Assembly: GCA_024803745.1 (NCBI GenBank)
Contig: JANJXV010000188.1
Location: forward strand, 806,001-870,000
Source: Megascapheus bottae
Lineage: Eukaryota; Chordata; Mammalia; Rodentia; Geomyidae
Length of the DNA: 64,000 nucleotides
Reading direction: 5' to 3'
Below, piece after piece: positions 1 through 12,164 of this stretch. The number at the start of each line of letters is the position of its first letter. Position 1 is the stretch's first letter. The notes beneath the pieces are model-generated. The model saw nothing but the letters and a program-made list of their open reading frames with translations, made no database searches and was not told the origin of the DNA. Made by a program: the position numbers and the translations under genes.

Positions 1-1166
1 CTGCACTGCTCAGGAGTGAGTTGCTCTGCCATGGGATATTTCACAGCTGTCCTTGGAGCCAAACAGACATAGCACACACTTGGTTTGGATCTTAACATTC
101 AGAGCCAGGATGTCTACCTGAAGGAACTGGGTCTCTCCGTGCTCTCCCTAGATCAGATGCTGCTCACCACCATACAAACACAGAGAAGGACTAGACAGGG
201 GAACTGAAGGTGGCTGGGGGTTTTCTTGACAAGGGAGGCCAGGCACTGCTCACTCAGCCCTGAAATCTCAGCTGGACATGACTGCGATCCCAAACCTTGA
301 GACTCAACCATGAAACCTCCCAAGTGAACTAGTCGCTCAGATAGAGTCACCCACACAGATCAAGAAAGGAAAAGATGTATCTACCTCTACATTCTAACAT
401 ACTGAGCTCCTTCACACACGATTCCAGAAGCCTCAGTGGGAAGGGCTACAGATTGCACTCCTCAATGCCTTGACCCGCTTATCCACTACAGTATATCTGG
501 GGAACTCCCCACCCAGATGCATAGAGAAAGATTTCTGCCAGGGCACAGACACATAGGGAAGTGCTTTGTGGGACAGAAGCTTTCTCATGATTCAGAGCCC
601 CTCCCCTAGGTGAGGAAATCCAGAACTTTTTCTTAGGAAGTTAGCTGAAAGTCCATAATCCTCTCCCTCCTGGACTCTTCTACCCTCCGGCCCATGATAA
701 TTATGGGAGCACTCACTGACTGGACCCTGCTCACAGAGTTAGAGTGTCTCTTCTATGATTGCCTACAGTGAAGTGGACAGGCCACCATCCCTTCCTATTC
801 CTCGGTCCCCTCCTGTCACCTATGAAGACTGAGGAATTTGGATGATTGATGAGACAATGAGGAGAAACAAATTTCCAGGAGTCCAGAGAAGGCATTGGCA
901 CAGAGACTCAGGGCAGCACCAACAGTGGGAGAAACCACTGGATCCCATAGCGCTAAGAGGAACGTCATTTATTTGCAGAGTTTGCAGATGAGGAAGCAGG
1001 CAGACAGAGGCCAGTTCACAGCATGGCATCCCACAGATCTGCTGAGGCAGAGACTTAACCAGAACAAAGCAGCAGGTGGCACTAGCTTTGGCACCATCCA
1101 TGCTCAGGTCAGGGACAAAGGTTGAGAGGACACATGTCTCAGGAATTCTGCTCTCCATTGTGACAG
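1..1166. other. Unassigned intronic sequence upstream of the first recognised RALGDS-like exon
   Basis: No exon with a convincing match to the RasGEF core was found here, although the neighbouring gene needs several upstream exons. An open stretch around 1000-1125 ends in residues GTIHAQVRDKG, which faintly recall the GSIW-Q-RDKKG segment of RalGDS proteins. It lacks convincing splice borders and was not called. The remainder shows no recognisable repeat or gene. Confidence 0.4.
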
Positions 1167-2918
1167 GAGCCTGGTGACTTTGCCCCCAAGGAGAAGAAGG
1201 CCAAGAGAGGCCAGAGGCAGGCTGAGGACATGGTGAGTGACTGTGTCCTGAACGCACCAAGAGTGCCTGTAAGAGAAGAGAAGAGAGGTCTGCTTGCTCA
1301 TCTTACCACTTGTTCCCCTGACTGAAATAGCTCCATACACATGGGATTTGATTCTTATAATCCCTTGTCCTGAGTGGCTGCCAGAGACAAAGGAGGAGTA
1401 GAAGCCCGAGCATGGCAAAGCCTGTGTGGCAGGTGGCCTTCAGAGGCTCCCTAACTTGGGGAGGTGTCAATGCCACCCTTATACTGTTTATTATCCCAAG
1501 TGCAGAGAAGGGGCTCTAACAGATTGGCCAGAATGTCCTCAGGTGACTCTGATAAGAAAGGCCCTGTGAGGATGGAGGCTGTCTGGGGAAGCCTGCAATG
1601 GGGTCCTAGGCCATGGCACATCAACCCATCCAATTCCACAGGTTCACATCAAGGGCACTGTGCCCTACCTGAAAACTTTCCTGGGAGATTTCCAACTGAT
1701 CGACACGGCCTTTAGGGACTTCCTGGATGTGAGTAGTCTGGGCATCACTGAGCTGCTGGGTTGGGACAGAAAGTCTCCTGATGTGTGCTGAGTTCTGGCA
1801 CAGTGAAGGGTTTCTTAAGATATCACTGCATCCATCTTAAGAAGGGACATCCAGAGCTGCTGGGACAGGGAGCTAGGGCACATAGCACAGCTGGGACTCA
1901 AGTTCCTCTGGGCACAGTGGGCAGTTGGGATTAGTGGAAAACAAAGGACAGGCCAAGCAGGCACTTGTGAGTCCGGCTCAGCTGAGCCCTCAGTCTCCCC
2001 ATGTCCTCAGAAGGTTTGGACAAGATGATCCCAGAGCCTCTTTGGAGATGTGTCCAGGTCCCATCTAGGACTTGGTTCACAGGCACATGTAGATGCCCTC
2101 TGTCCCATGGAAGAGGACCAGCCCCTGACAGGGTGGACTGAATGGAGGAAGGGTGGGGTTCTCCTCACATTGTTCTCTGCCTTCTAGGAGGGAGTCATCC
2201 ATTTTGAGAAATTGAGAAAGGTGAGTTTCAGATGCCCTCCTGGCTGGACGGGGACCAGCAGCAGAGTCAGCTTCAGTCACCATGACCGGTAGGGAAATTT
2301 GGTTCAGAGTGCAGATCTTTCATGATGACAGGGTGGGAATGTGAAGTGGGAGAGGAGAGCTTCCTGTGAATGAGTGTGGACACAGTTATGAGAGCCACAG
2401 CACCCTGATGCACTGAGGCTTCCCAGAGCAAAGCCTGGTGAATGCTCTTCCCCTGGGCATCACAGCACAGCCCTCCACTCTCCTCATGCTCTCCCTGGCT
2501 AGGAATATGCAATCATGGAGCAACTGAAGCAGCTACAGGCAAGCTGCAGCTATGAACACATCACCCCAGAGGAGAAGTTTCTAGGTTGGTTCAGGGGCCT
2601 GGAGCGGCTCAGCGAGGAGGCCAGGTGAGCTGGGAGGCACTAGGACAGGGAGAGTGGCCTGTCACTGGGATGTGGTGCCATCCTGAGTGTCACATGTCTG
2701 GACTTGAGGACTTACACTCCCTAGGGGCAGTGACCAGGTGGGTGGTAGGCTTTGAATTCTAAGCAGACGCTGGGAGGTCCCAAGCTTCAATTTGGTCTGC
2801 TCACCTCACACCCCTTGCCTAGCTATGATCTGTCATGTACACTGGAGCCCCCGGGACAGAATGACACTGCAAGCCCTCCGACCAAGAAGCGCTTCAGCAT
2901 GTGGATGGCCTGGAAGCA
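1167..2918 (+). CDS. RALGDS-like exons: C-terminal half of the RasGEF (CDC25-homology) domain
   Basis: Exons 1167-1232, 1642-1728, 2188-2220, 2503-2624 and 2823-2918 encode the end of the exchange-factor domain. The second exon holds the VPYLKTFLGDFQLIDTAFRD helix region. The third is only 33 nt and encodes EGVIHFEKLRK, matching the INFEKRRK motif of the family. The fourth and fifth hold FRGLERLSEEAS and YDLSCTLEPP, which close the domain. The first exon is basic (KEKKAKRGQRQ), like the segment just before the VPYL motif in relatives. Introns here are short, 275-460 bp. Confidence 0.85.
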
Positions 2919-5900
2919 GTAAGGACCTTGCCACTGATGGGCAAGAGCCAGGGAAGATGATGGGATGGTTGTGGGAATGAGACATTTCCATTGAGAAGCC
3001 AGGTGTGGCACTCAGTTCTCTGGGGTGTCTGCCCCTCTGCTCATACTGAGTTCTGGCTCTGTGATTCATCCATCACATAAGGGAATGGGAAAATGTTAAC
3101 TGACCCAGATCATGGAGTGGAGATTCAGGTCCCCACTGTTTGAGGTCTAGGGTCTTGTGTGTGTCCTGAGAGAAGTTCCTTCAGTAAGCTGACCCCTCTC
3201 TAAAGTCACCAGACCCAGAGTGCTGCAATTAGTACCAGTGGCAGCTCCCAGTTGAAGTGGATGGACCAGGACAAGGGTGGCCCTGAGATGAGCAGCACAA
3301 ACAGCGCTGCAATGCAGTCAGACAGCAATGTGCAGTCAGCTCCCTTCTCCAGCTCCTACGTAGAGCTCATCAGGAGCATCTCACAAACATCCTCAGGAGG
3401 CCCGAAAAAGGTGACTTCCTGTCTTGCCCATAGTCCTGCTTTCCAGTGCCTGAGAGGAAAGCCCTAGACCTGGTTGGAAACCTGGACTTCCCTGATGTTG
3501 CTGCATCCACAGGTCCAGGGATCCTCCTCCCGGTCCACTGGGATGACCAGCTTGGCCTCTGCCAGCCAATCCTCACCCACAGACACCAGCACAATGGACA
3601 CCAATTCAGCCAACACTCACAGTGGCACCTCAGGGCAGAGTAGTGACAGCTCATCCGTGCCTCTCCATCTCAGGCTGGGAGACTCGTGTGTTATCAGGGT
3701 GGTGCTGCCTGTGGAAAACAGACGTCTATGCAAAAGCATTGAGGTGAGTTGGGCGGCTGCATTTCCTTCTGCTCTTCTGACCTACAAAAGAGGGAGGGAA
3801 AATTATGCCCAGTCTCCAGGCTAGAATAGATCCTCAGGCAGGGTCAGTGAGGAGGACTGAGAGGAAGAATGCGGACAAAGATTGGGGAAATCTTAGGCTC
3901 TGGAGGGCATAGTTTAGATACTTCACTTTCCACAGGAAACAACCTAAAAGCTGGTGTTTGATCACAAGATTAGTAGTGAATGAACACGATTGCCAGTTGA
4001 GACTGTTTACTGTCTCACAGACAATCCTCGCACATTACTTAGTAGGCTCTTCTGACAATCACATCTGGGTTGGAGGACAGCGAGACATAGGGATCCTATG
4101 TTCTGGGAAGATGAGGAATGTCTAAGGCAGGGTGCTGCAGATGATGGAGCTAAAAGATCTGCTCACAAGTAAACTCCTCACAGGAGAGAGAGATGTCTGC
4201 TCTTGTAGCTACTCAACTGGGCAGATGACATTCAGAGCCCCTCCTTGCTCATGCTGGGTCTGGTGTCTGCATCTGGTTCAGTCCTCTCACCAACAGGAAT
4301 GAGAACAGTTGTCATGAGCACTCATCTGGGGAGGCAACGACTTCCTCTCTCCTGGACTCTCAGTGTTAGGGGAGTTGATCAAGGGTCCACGTGGTGTCGT
4401 TCATCACTGCATCCTCCAACTCACCCCAGACCTGGCTAGGAGCAGGCACTGGGCACTTGGCTGGCTCCTCCCTTGCCTGCGGTTTCTGGAGTTTATTGTG
4501 TATTCCACTAAATCTCAGGGGCCCAAACCTGGAAAGCAGATCCAGGAAGAGCTGGTAAACTCTAAGAATACTAAATAACCAACTTCAATGCATGGACTCC
4601 TCTTCAGAAAGGAAGATTTGAAACACACCCATGACACCAATGGCATTTCTCATGTTTAACACTAAGATGGTTCCACAGAAGCCCTGGATACTGACTTCAG
4701 GGAGGGACCCCTGGGACCCAGTCCTCAGGGCCTGTTTCCTGATCCAACCCAGGTGACCAACCAGGAGAAGACCCGAGACGTCATCATGAAAGCTATGAAG
4801 AAATTCCAGGTGCGTGGATACAAGCCAGAAGACTTAGAGCTGGTGTAGATCATCACACAGGATCAAAGTGAGTCCTAAACCAATAGCTAGGACAGGCAAA
4901 TAAGAAGGTGGGCAGAGGCCCAGGAGTTTGGCCTGGGGTAGAGAGCTCGTCTAGAATGCAAGAACACCAGGGTTCGATTCTTGGAAATATATACATAGGT
5001 AAAAAAAAAAGCCAGAAGTGGTTCTGTTAGAACTCTAGCCTTCAGAAAGCCCCAAGACAGTACTCAGGCCCTGACTTCAGAACCCTAGGTCTAGCAAAAA
5101 AAAGAAGAAGTTTGGCAGCAGAGAGTGTCCTCACCCACCAACCCCTCCATCAGGTTATGGCAGCATAAGGGCAGCCTTAGACCCCAGGCCCAAGCCAGCC
5201 CTGGTTGCTGCACAGCTATTGCCCTCATGGACATGCTTGTTCTTGCCCTGTCTGAGGAGGAAGTAGCCAGTGCAGAGACTATCCGTGAGGACTGGAGAGA
5301 ATACAGCTCATAGGACAGAATGGCTGGCTTGCTCACCAGAACAGACTTTGTCATTCTCCAATGTGAACACATGGCTTCAGAAAATACCTGACACTTGCGT
5401 GTCACTCAGTTGTAAAGTGTGTGCCGAGAGTTCCTGAGACCCTTGCATTGTTACCACACCATTAAAACTATGCCTTCAAACACCACTTACCCTATATCAT
5501 GGACTAATGCAAGCCCTGAAAGAGCTATTGAGAACTCATGGGCAACTTCCCAATATTCTCTACCTATGTGTTTTTCTTCCAAATGAGTTAGAAACCAGGT
5601 GCCTAGGACTCAGCCTACAAACCCAGTTCATTAGGAGGCTCAACTGAGGCTCTAGGTTGGAGGCCAGCCTGGGTTAGAAGTCTGTGATTCTCTTTCTTCT
5701 TATCAACCACAGTAAAGCAGGAAAATCATATGGCGCCAGTGGCACAACACTTATCTTGAACAAACAGGTGAGGGGAAGAACCGAGTCACTGAGTTAGATA
5801 AGTGAACCAAAAGTTGACTTACTCATAAAAGATAAAAGTTGAAAAGCTAGACAAAAGTTTAGGTAGATGAGACAGAGACAGAGAGACAGGGATAGGGACA

Positions 5901-7002
5901 GAGACTGAAGTAGCAAAAGAGACAGGGACAGGCTGGGAATTTGGCTTAGTGTTAGAGTCCTTGCCTAGCATGCACTAAGACCCGGGTTTGATTCCTCAGT
6001 ACCACATATACATACAAAAAAGCCAGAAATGGTGGTGAGGCTTAAGTGATAGAGCTCTAGCCTTGAGAAAGCACAAGGACAGTGGTCAGGCCCTGAGTTC
6101 AAGGGCCAGGACCGGCAAGAAAAATGAGACAGAGACAGACTCACAGATGGTAAGAGGAGTCAGACTCAGGTAAGACTCATGTATACCAGGAACATAAATG
6201 GTAATGAGCCACAGTGGTGTTGCTGTCTTGTCTTTGCAGTGAGGTGCAGAATCTGTCCAGTTCTTTGTGGAGTTGACCAGCACTGATTACTGATTACAAG
6301 TTCTGAATTCCTTCCTACTTCTGGGCCCATTCCCACTATGCTGGCAGCATGGGGTTTTCCCTCTCACAGCATGGGGTTTTCCTCTCACAAAGAGTGCAGG
6401 ACAGAGGAGACTGGGGAGAAATTAAAGGCCAAAGGCAGGACTTGCAGTCTACTTGGGGCACATGGTCTTAGAGGACCCTGGAACTCACTGCAAGAAGCCT
6501 GAGTTAGGCCTTGCTTTTTGTGGTACTGAGGGTACAGGTTTGTAGGACAATCTTAGGAGAGCTGGTTTGCACATTGCAAAGCCTGTTGTGTCTGTGATGC
6601 TGATATGGCAGCAGTGAGGTCAGAAGGGGATTAGCTTGTGCCTCCTTCACCCTGACCTGGCAGGACCTGAAGTCCAAAGTCCTCTGAGAAAGGAGTTTTC
6701 AGCAGTTCTTTCACATGCAGAAATCAGAGATTGGAGGCATTCGGGGTCCTAACCCACAATTGATCTCTAAGTGCATGGGAATGGTAGTGGTCTCAGCCCC
6801 AGTTTGGACAGCTAAAGAGCTTTGTGTCCCTCTTCCACCAGAGCTGAGGATTCCTGATGATGCCAACGTTCTCTATGCCTTGAAGACTATGGACGTCTAC
6901 CATGTGGTGCTGCGGAAGTACACCTTCCCCCGGAGGACACCTGCCAAGCAGAGATCTAGCTTCAGCCTCTTCCGCAGGAAGAGGAGGGGAAGCAAGGCTT
7001 AA
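1167..7002 (+). CDS. RALGDS-like Ral guanine nucleotide exchange factor, 3' part of gene, with a premature stop in the RA domain
   Basis: Proteins of this family activate the small GTPases RalA and RalB by nucleotide exchange and are recruited by Ras-GTP through a C-terminal RA domain. Eight exons were read from the sequence: 1167-1232, 1642-1728, 2188-2220, 2503-2624, 2823-2918, 3206-3410, 3513-3743 and 4753-4867, followed by the terminal exon 6842-7002. All borders are AG/GT and the phases agree throughout. Diagnostic peptides are GTVPYLKTFLGDFQLIDTA, FLGWFRGLERLSEEAS, YDLSCTLEPPGQ, GDSCVIRVVLPVENR and LRIPDDANVLYALKTMDVY. The reading frame is otherwise clean, yet TAG at 4846-4848 replaces the residue expected before IITQDQ. 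The gene is therefore either a recent pseudogene, a truncated form lacking half of the RA domain, or carries a sequence error. It could be any member of the rodent RALGDS-like expansion, so no symbol is given. Upstream exons lie outside the window. Confidence 0.85.
3206..3743 (+). CDS. RALGDS-like exons: Ser/Thr-rich linker and first strand of the RA domain
   Basis: Exon 3206-3410 starts by completing a codon left open at 2918 and encodes a polar linker rich in Ser, Thr, Gln and Asn. Exon 3513-3743 continues it (SSRSTGMTSLASASQSSP region) and ends in LRLGDSCVIRVVLPVENRRL, the first beta strands of the RA domain. The family has a similarly low-complexity Ser/Thr linker between its GEF and RA domains. 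No stop codon occurs in either exon. Confidence 0.85.
4753..7002 (+). CDS. RALGDS-like exons: RA domain, interrupted by a stop, and C-terminus
   Basis: Exon 4753-4867 encodes VTNQEKTRDVIMKAMKKFQ and then GYKPEDLELV followed by TAG at 4846-4848. The frame continues after the stop as IITQDQ and joins in phase to exon 6842-7002, which encodes LRIPDDANVLYALKTMDVY and a basic tail RRKRRGSKA before TAA at 7000-7002. In relatives the position of the TAG is a glutamine (EDYELLQII), so CAG to TAG is the simplest origin. Using the internal GT at 4810 as donor would avoid the stop but lose frame. Confidence 0.8.
4925..5108 (+). repeat. Dimeric tRNA-derived SINE (ID-headed)
   Basis: An ID-like head (gggttcgattcttgg) is followed by an A-rich joint and the second module aagccagaagtggt ... 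ccctgacttcag, ending in an A-rich tail. It lies in the intron containing the RA-domain gap. Confidence 0.8.
5932..6123 (+). repeat. Dimeric tRNA-derived SINE (ID-headed)
   Basis: The best-preserved copy in the window. The head reads ggcttagtgttagagtccttgcctagcatg with B-box-like gggtttgattcctcag. The second module carries agagctctagccttgag and ccctgagttcaagggcc, then A-rich tail. Confidence 0.85.
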
Positions 7003-7735
7003 GGACAGCTCCACATGCGCATGCCTCCCTGGATCCTACTGACCATGATGACTTGAGTGGCCCTGGCCACCCTGCACCTTCTTTTACTCCAGCCCAGGAT
7101 ACCCACACTCCACCTGCAAAACCACCCTGCTGTGCCCAGGCTACTTGCATTAGCCAAACTCCCCTCCCCTCCTTGGACTCCCTGAGTGCCTAGGGCACCC
7201 TGTGCCATCACAGGACAACTGTACCCACCACACTATCACCTGACATTTTGGACTCTACTACAGGTCACCACCACTTGTGCACTTGGCTCTTCCACTCCCA
7301 AAATCATAGTTCTGTTCTTCAAAGATTCACCAAAGGACAATTCGCGACCCTCAGCCTTTCTAATCTTTGTTAGGCTACACCAAAATCCAAGCCTCTGCCA
7401 TGAGGCTTGATTGAGACTCACCAAGTGATGGAAACCACACACTGCAGAGCTGTGGTGTTGTGGAAAACGCCTCTGCTAGAACTTATTCTTACATACACAT
7501 GCAGACTCAGTGGCCCATTTTCCGTGTACATTTCACAGAGCAGTACCACAGACATTGGAGACCACTGAAGGTTGGAATTTTAGGTAGCATGGGCCCTTGC
7601 TCTGTACATGATTTATTTGCAATGAATATTTGTGTATATGCCAGAAAGTAAAATACTAATGGGACTGGAGGGGTTTTTCAGAAAGATAAGTTACATTTGA
7701 ATGTTCACATTTAATTAAAGTTCTTGCTTTTCTCT
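7003..7735 (+). other. RALGDS-like 3' untranslated region with polyadenylation signal
   Basis: The sequence after the TAA contains no repeat and ends with ATTAAA at 7714-7719, followed by a T/GT-rich tract suitable as downstream element. ATTAAA is the commonest variant of AATAAA. This is the first good signal after the stop codon, so the transcript probably ends near 7735. Confidence 0.55.
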
Positions 7736-7739
7736 GCTC

Positions 7740-8684
7740 TGGTCCTTGTGCTTTTCTTCTTTTATCTCTATTTTACAGAGACAGTCTTCCATCTGACAGG
7801 ATGCCTATGACTTTATGTATGAATAGGGAAGGCTGCCACCCTCAGTACTTGAGTGAAGGGAAGGGCCTGCCCCCCACCCCCTCCACTAAGGAAGAGGTCA
7901 ACTCTGTTTCACTACAGTGGGGGCTGCCTTAACATGGTTCCCAATTAGTGGGACTGGAGTTTGCAGGTGATCTCATAGATGGTGGAATATACTCTGAAAA
8001 CTGATTGTCTTTGAAAAGAATATTTGTAAGTCAAAGTAGCAGACTGGAAAGTTGCATGGCTGAGTGTTTACAAGGAAAACAGGCATTATCCTTGAGAGTG
8101 TTCTCTTGTCTTTCCCTTTCTCTCCCTCAGCATTATCTCTCCATCGTATGGTTTTGTATGGCTTTAATTGGAAGATGATGATGAGAAAAGTTGGTGGACA
8201 TTAAGAAAGAGTTCACAGAAGGTCAAATAAAGAAAGATAAACTATTCAAGGAGCTATAATCTAATAGCTCCGGGTATCTCTATTACTCCCCACAGAATTG
8301 CAAGTGACTTTGATCTTCACAAATATTTGTCATTGCAGACCACTTTCTAAAAGAAAACAAAAGTATTCAAGGTTGTCCCCACTGTTGGGATTCTAAAATA
8401 GATCAAATGGAAAATTGTATTTCACTTTTATGTTTGACCTAAGCTCAGAAATGATGTTTAAGACTAAGTCACGAGTACCAACTTGTCTGCTTCATGGAGT
8501 GAAAGAATTTCCATTTCTTGGAAGGCTAATCTTTATATTAGCTCCTTCTGCAGAAAGTATTAAAATAGATCAATTTCAAACTGTATCCTCAAGTACAACA
8601 GAGTGAAGTCTATGAGATAGAAGGTAATTGAACCAAACACCAATTTGGGAAGTTCTTTCCACATTAACCTGTGGCCCGCTGATT
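7740..8684. other. Intergenic stretch with no identified feature
   Basis: No exon, pseudogene or repeat was recognised. It separates the end of the RALGDS-like gene from the repeats preceding the TPTE-like gene. The promoter and first exon of the TPTE-like gene may lie somewhere between here and 14.6 kb, but I could not place them. Confidence 0.4.
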
Positions 8685-8915
8685 TCTCTTCTTTGTCCTA
8701 ATCCTGGGGTTAGAACTCAGGACCTGGGAGATATCTGTGAGCTTTTTGGCTCAAGGTTACTATTCTCCCTCTTGAGCCATAGCTTCACTTCTGGCTATTT
8801 TTGCTGGTTAATTGGAAATGAGAGTCTCATGAAGTTTCCTTCCTGGGCTAGCTTCAAACTGCTATCCTTCTATCTCAACCTCTCAAGTAATTAGAATTGC
8901 CACTGCCCCCCGCCT
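8685..8915 (-). repeat. 7SL-tRNA composite SINE, antisense
   Basis: On the - strand it shows an Alu/B1-like head (cactgcc ... tacttgagaggttgag) and the tRNA-like module with ctcaggacctgggag on the + strand as complement of the second-module B box. Confidence 0.65.
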
Positions 8916-9271
8916 AACTGGATGGATTGATTCTGGATGAAGACTGGTGTAAAAATAAATCATGAAAGGATGTGAGGGCAACCTCAGTGTGACCTGTCAC
9001 TGCCTTGATCAGCAGGTCTGATTTGGCACATTTGGCTGGATAGGTATGTATCCCCTTCCCCCCTTATCACTCCAGGTGCTTCAGGTACATCCACAAATAA
9101 AGTACCTCATGGTAGGTCTGCTACAGTGTTTCCAAAGACAATTAGAGCACCAGGAACTTGGCTAATCCATGGACTGATCACTTCTTTAATTTTTCGAATA
9201 TGATGGCATTACTGTGAGGCCACGGTATATGTGAGAAGAGCCTTCCTGAGGGAGTGCGTCACCAGCCATCA

Positions 9272-9480
9272 ATTTTTCCTGAGGTTGAGATCTGAGGATC
9301 ATGATTCAAAGCCAACCCACATGAGAAAGTCCATAAGACTCATCTCCAATTTACCACCAGAAAACTGGAATCAGAGCTGTGGTTCAAAGTGACAGAGCAC
9401 AAGCCTTGAGCAAAAGAGCTCAGGACAGTGCCCAGACCCTGAGTTCAAGCCCAACAATGAGACCCAAAACACACACAGAC
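9272..9480 (+). repeat. 7SL-tRNA composite SINE with CA-repeat tail
   Basis: It contains gagatctgaggatca, a typical 7SL-like segment, followed by agctgtggttcaaagtgacagag and ccctgagttcaagccc. A degenerate CA repeat (9470-9530) grows from its tail. Confidence 0.75.
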
Positions 9481-9774
9481 ACAGACACACACACACACAC
9501 ATGCAGGCAGGCATGCACACACACATGCACACAGAAAAACTTGCTTCTAGGGTAGGTTGAGGGAGGCTCTTCCTGTAAGATAGAGGTCTAAACTGTATAG
9601 CACATGCAGCTGAAGGAGCATGGGCTCTGCCCAGAGAAGGGCTCACTGACCTGTCCTTAATGATTCAAAGCCTCCCTGAATCCCCCCAATCGAATTCCTT
9701 GTATACTTGTACCACATTTGGAAGGTACTAGGTGATCTATAAGCTCAGTAATTGTCTTAACTGTGCTCTGTTTG

Positions 9775-10885
9775 TCTGTATATCAACAACTCAAAAAATT
9801 GAATCACTCCAAAACTAACCTCCAAAGTAACAACCATCCCATTAAAAAATGGGCCAAAGACTTAAAGAGAGTCTTCTCTGAAGAAGAAACAAAAATGGCC
9901 TATAGACACATGAAGAAATGCTCAACATCTCTGGTCATAAAAGAAATGCAAATCAAAACAACTCTAAGATTCCACCTCACTCCAGCTAGAATGGCCAGGA
10001 TCAGGAAAACGAATAACAACAGATGCTGGAGGGGATGTGGCCAGGAGGGATCACTACTACACTGTTAGTGGGAGTGCAAACTCGTTCAACCACTATGGAA
10101 AGCAGTGTGGCAGTGCCTCAAAAGGCTAAACATAGAACTCCCCTATGACCCAGCAATTCCACTACTTGGCATTTACCCAACCACCCAGAAACAAGGACAT
10201 ACTAAACCCACTAGCACAACAATGTTCATTGTAGCACTATTCACCATAGCAAAGATATGGAACCAACCTAGATGTCCCTCAGTTGATGAGTGGATCAACA
10301 AGTTGTGGTATTTGTACACAATGGAATTCTATGCTGCTGTCAGAAAGAATGACATCGCCCCATTTGTTAGGAAATGGAAAGACTTAGAAAAAATCATATT
10401 AAGTGAAGTAAGCCAGACTCAAAGGAACTTAGGCTTAATGGTTTCCCTCATTTGTCATAATCAGTAGAAACCTTGGGCTCTACTAGCAGAGATTTGCAAT
10501 AGAGCAAAATATTGATACATAAGAACATGTAATGTGAAGCTAATTGAAAGGACCTCCAGGATAGTGAAACAAAAGCTATATAATGAATGATTGTTGTCCT
10601 TAATGTATTATGTTGTCTCTCATCTCCTTTGCTGTCCCTTGGTTATCTCATATTGGTATAGTATCTCACTTTGTCATCTGATATATTGAATTTATTTGTA
10701 TTTGGATATTTGAAATTTGATAGGGAAGGGGGGAAATCCAAGACGGGTGGGGGGTGTGGGGGGGGGAGGGAAATGGGTACCAAGACATGTGAAAGGGTAT
10801 CAATGTATGTGAATTAATGCACCTTCTATCTGGCAAATATCATGTAACCCTTTTACTAATTACAATAAAAAATTTAAAAAAAAGA
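9775..10885 (+). mobile_element. L1 3' fragment: end of ORF2, 3' UTR and poly(A)
   Basis: The 5'-truncated element encodes the C-terminal ORF2 region ([20 protein letters not shown] ... [20 protein letters not shown]). It is interrupted by one TAG in LLHC*WEC and ends at HNQ* near 10467. The 3' UTR has a G-rich run (about 10725-10770), the landmark aagacatgtgaaagggtatcaatgtatgtg, and AATAAAA before an A-tail. Confidence 0.9.
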
Positions 10886-10889
10886 GAAA

Positions 10890-12160
10890 GACACTGAGAT
10901 AGCCTGCGAAAATCATAGTCTGAGTATTAAAAAGTAATGAAGATAAAATGCTTTTTCTTCTAATTTATACAAGACAATGTTCAGGGCAGGACATATGATT
11001 ATTTTGTTTGCAGGTAGGCTAAAGTTCCTGGTGATCCAGCAGCATGATCAACAGGAGCAGAACTCAAAGACACACCTGAGCTTGGAAAATGGGTGAAAAT
11101 AAAGTGCACCTGTTAGAACTGTTTGTTTCATCTTCTTTAATAATATAGGCTCAAAATATTGAAGTCCTTCCCGATGGCATTAGTAATTAATGTATGCTTT
11201 GGTTTAAATACTGTATTATGGCCTTACTTATTATATGCCAGGCATTATTACCTGAAAAGAATATTAGATCCTGGCTAGGAGTATGGCCTGCTGGTAGAGT
11301 GATTGCCTACCATGCACAAAGACCTGGGTTCGATTTTTCGGTACCACATACAAAGAAAATATTTAGGCACAGTGCCTCACAACTGTAATCCTAACTACAC
11401 AGGAGGCTGAGTTCTGAGGATCAGGGTTCCATTACTTTACATTTCAGTCAACACCCTTTTAATATCAACTCCTGAAAGCACAGTGTTTTCTTACAATAAG
11501 ACAAAATGCATCAAAATCCTTAAGACATTAATATTTCTAAATTAAATAAATTTATATATGCATATATAAACTACATATGAAAGAGTAGAAAATATTACAA
11601 AGCAACCTATAATTATCTAGCAACACTCAATTTTCTAATCTTAAGCTATTCAGTCTTGTACAGGAGATTCTCATCAACAGTATACGGAAAGAGGCAAAGT
11701 ATACATATGTTTTTAAAGAAAAGATATAAGTAGTCTTTAAAAGCAATCTAAGACGTCTATGAAGAGCAAATAAATTTAAGTGAATTTGCATGGGCTTCAT
11801 TATATAATATTAGAATAAAAATAACATTTACTTCTTTATACTCACAAGAAATAATCAAGTTATAGATTCTGAAATATGGTAGTTGAATAAATAATAAAAT
11901 ATATACAGTATATAATATGATACACATGTTAAAATCTGTTAAAGATTCCTTAGAATCTTAAAGGGAAACTGAAATATAAGGAGAAATAACCCATGTTCAA
12001 ATGTTCAATGATATAATCGTGACAAGCAGTTAATTTTCATCAGGTTTATCTACACTTACGTTGCAATTTCTATACTTCTACATAGAAATAAGCAAACATA
12101 TTTCACATTTTATGTAGGAATTGAAAGGATATAGATTAAAAAGATTTTTGCAAAAATAAC
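10890..12160. other. AT-rich non-coding stretch with one partial SINE
   Basis: A partial ID-headed SINE merged to a 7SL-type head sits at 11270-11435 (cctgggttcgatttttcggtaccacat, then ggaggctgagttctgaggatc). The rest is AT-rich with no gene recognised. Confidence 0.5.
11270..11435 (+). repeat. Partial SINE: ID-like head joined to 7SL-like head
   Basis: Two SINE heads of different families are joined without intervening second module, suggesting insertion of one into the tail of the other. Confidence 0.6.
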
Positions 12161-12164
12161 CAAA

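Noticed and set aside
895..1125. Open frame ending GTIHAQVRDKG, weakly like a RalGDS GEF-core segment
   Set aside because: The rest of the frame does not match, and no proper splice borders in phase were found.
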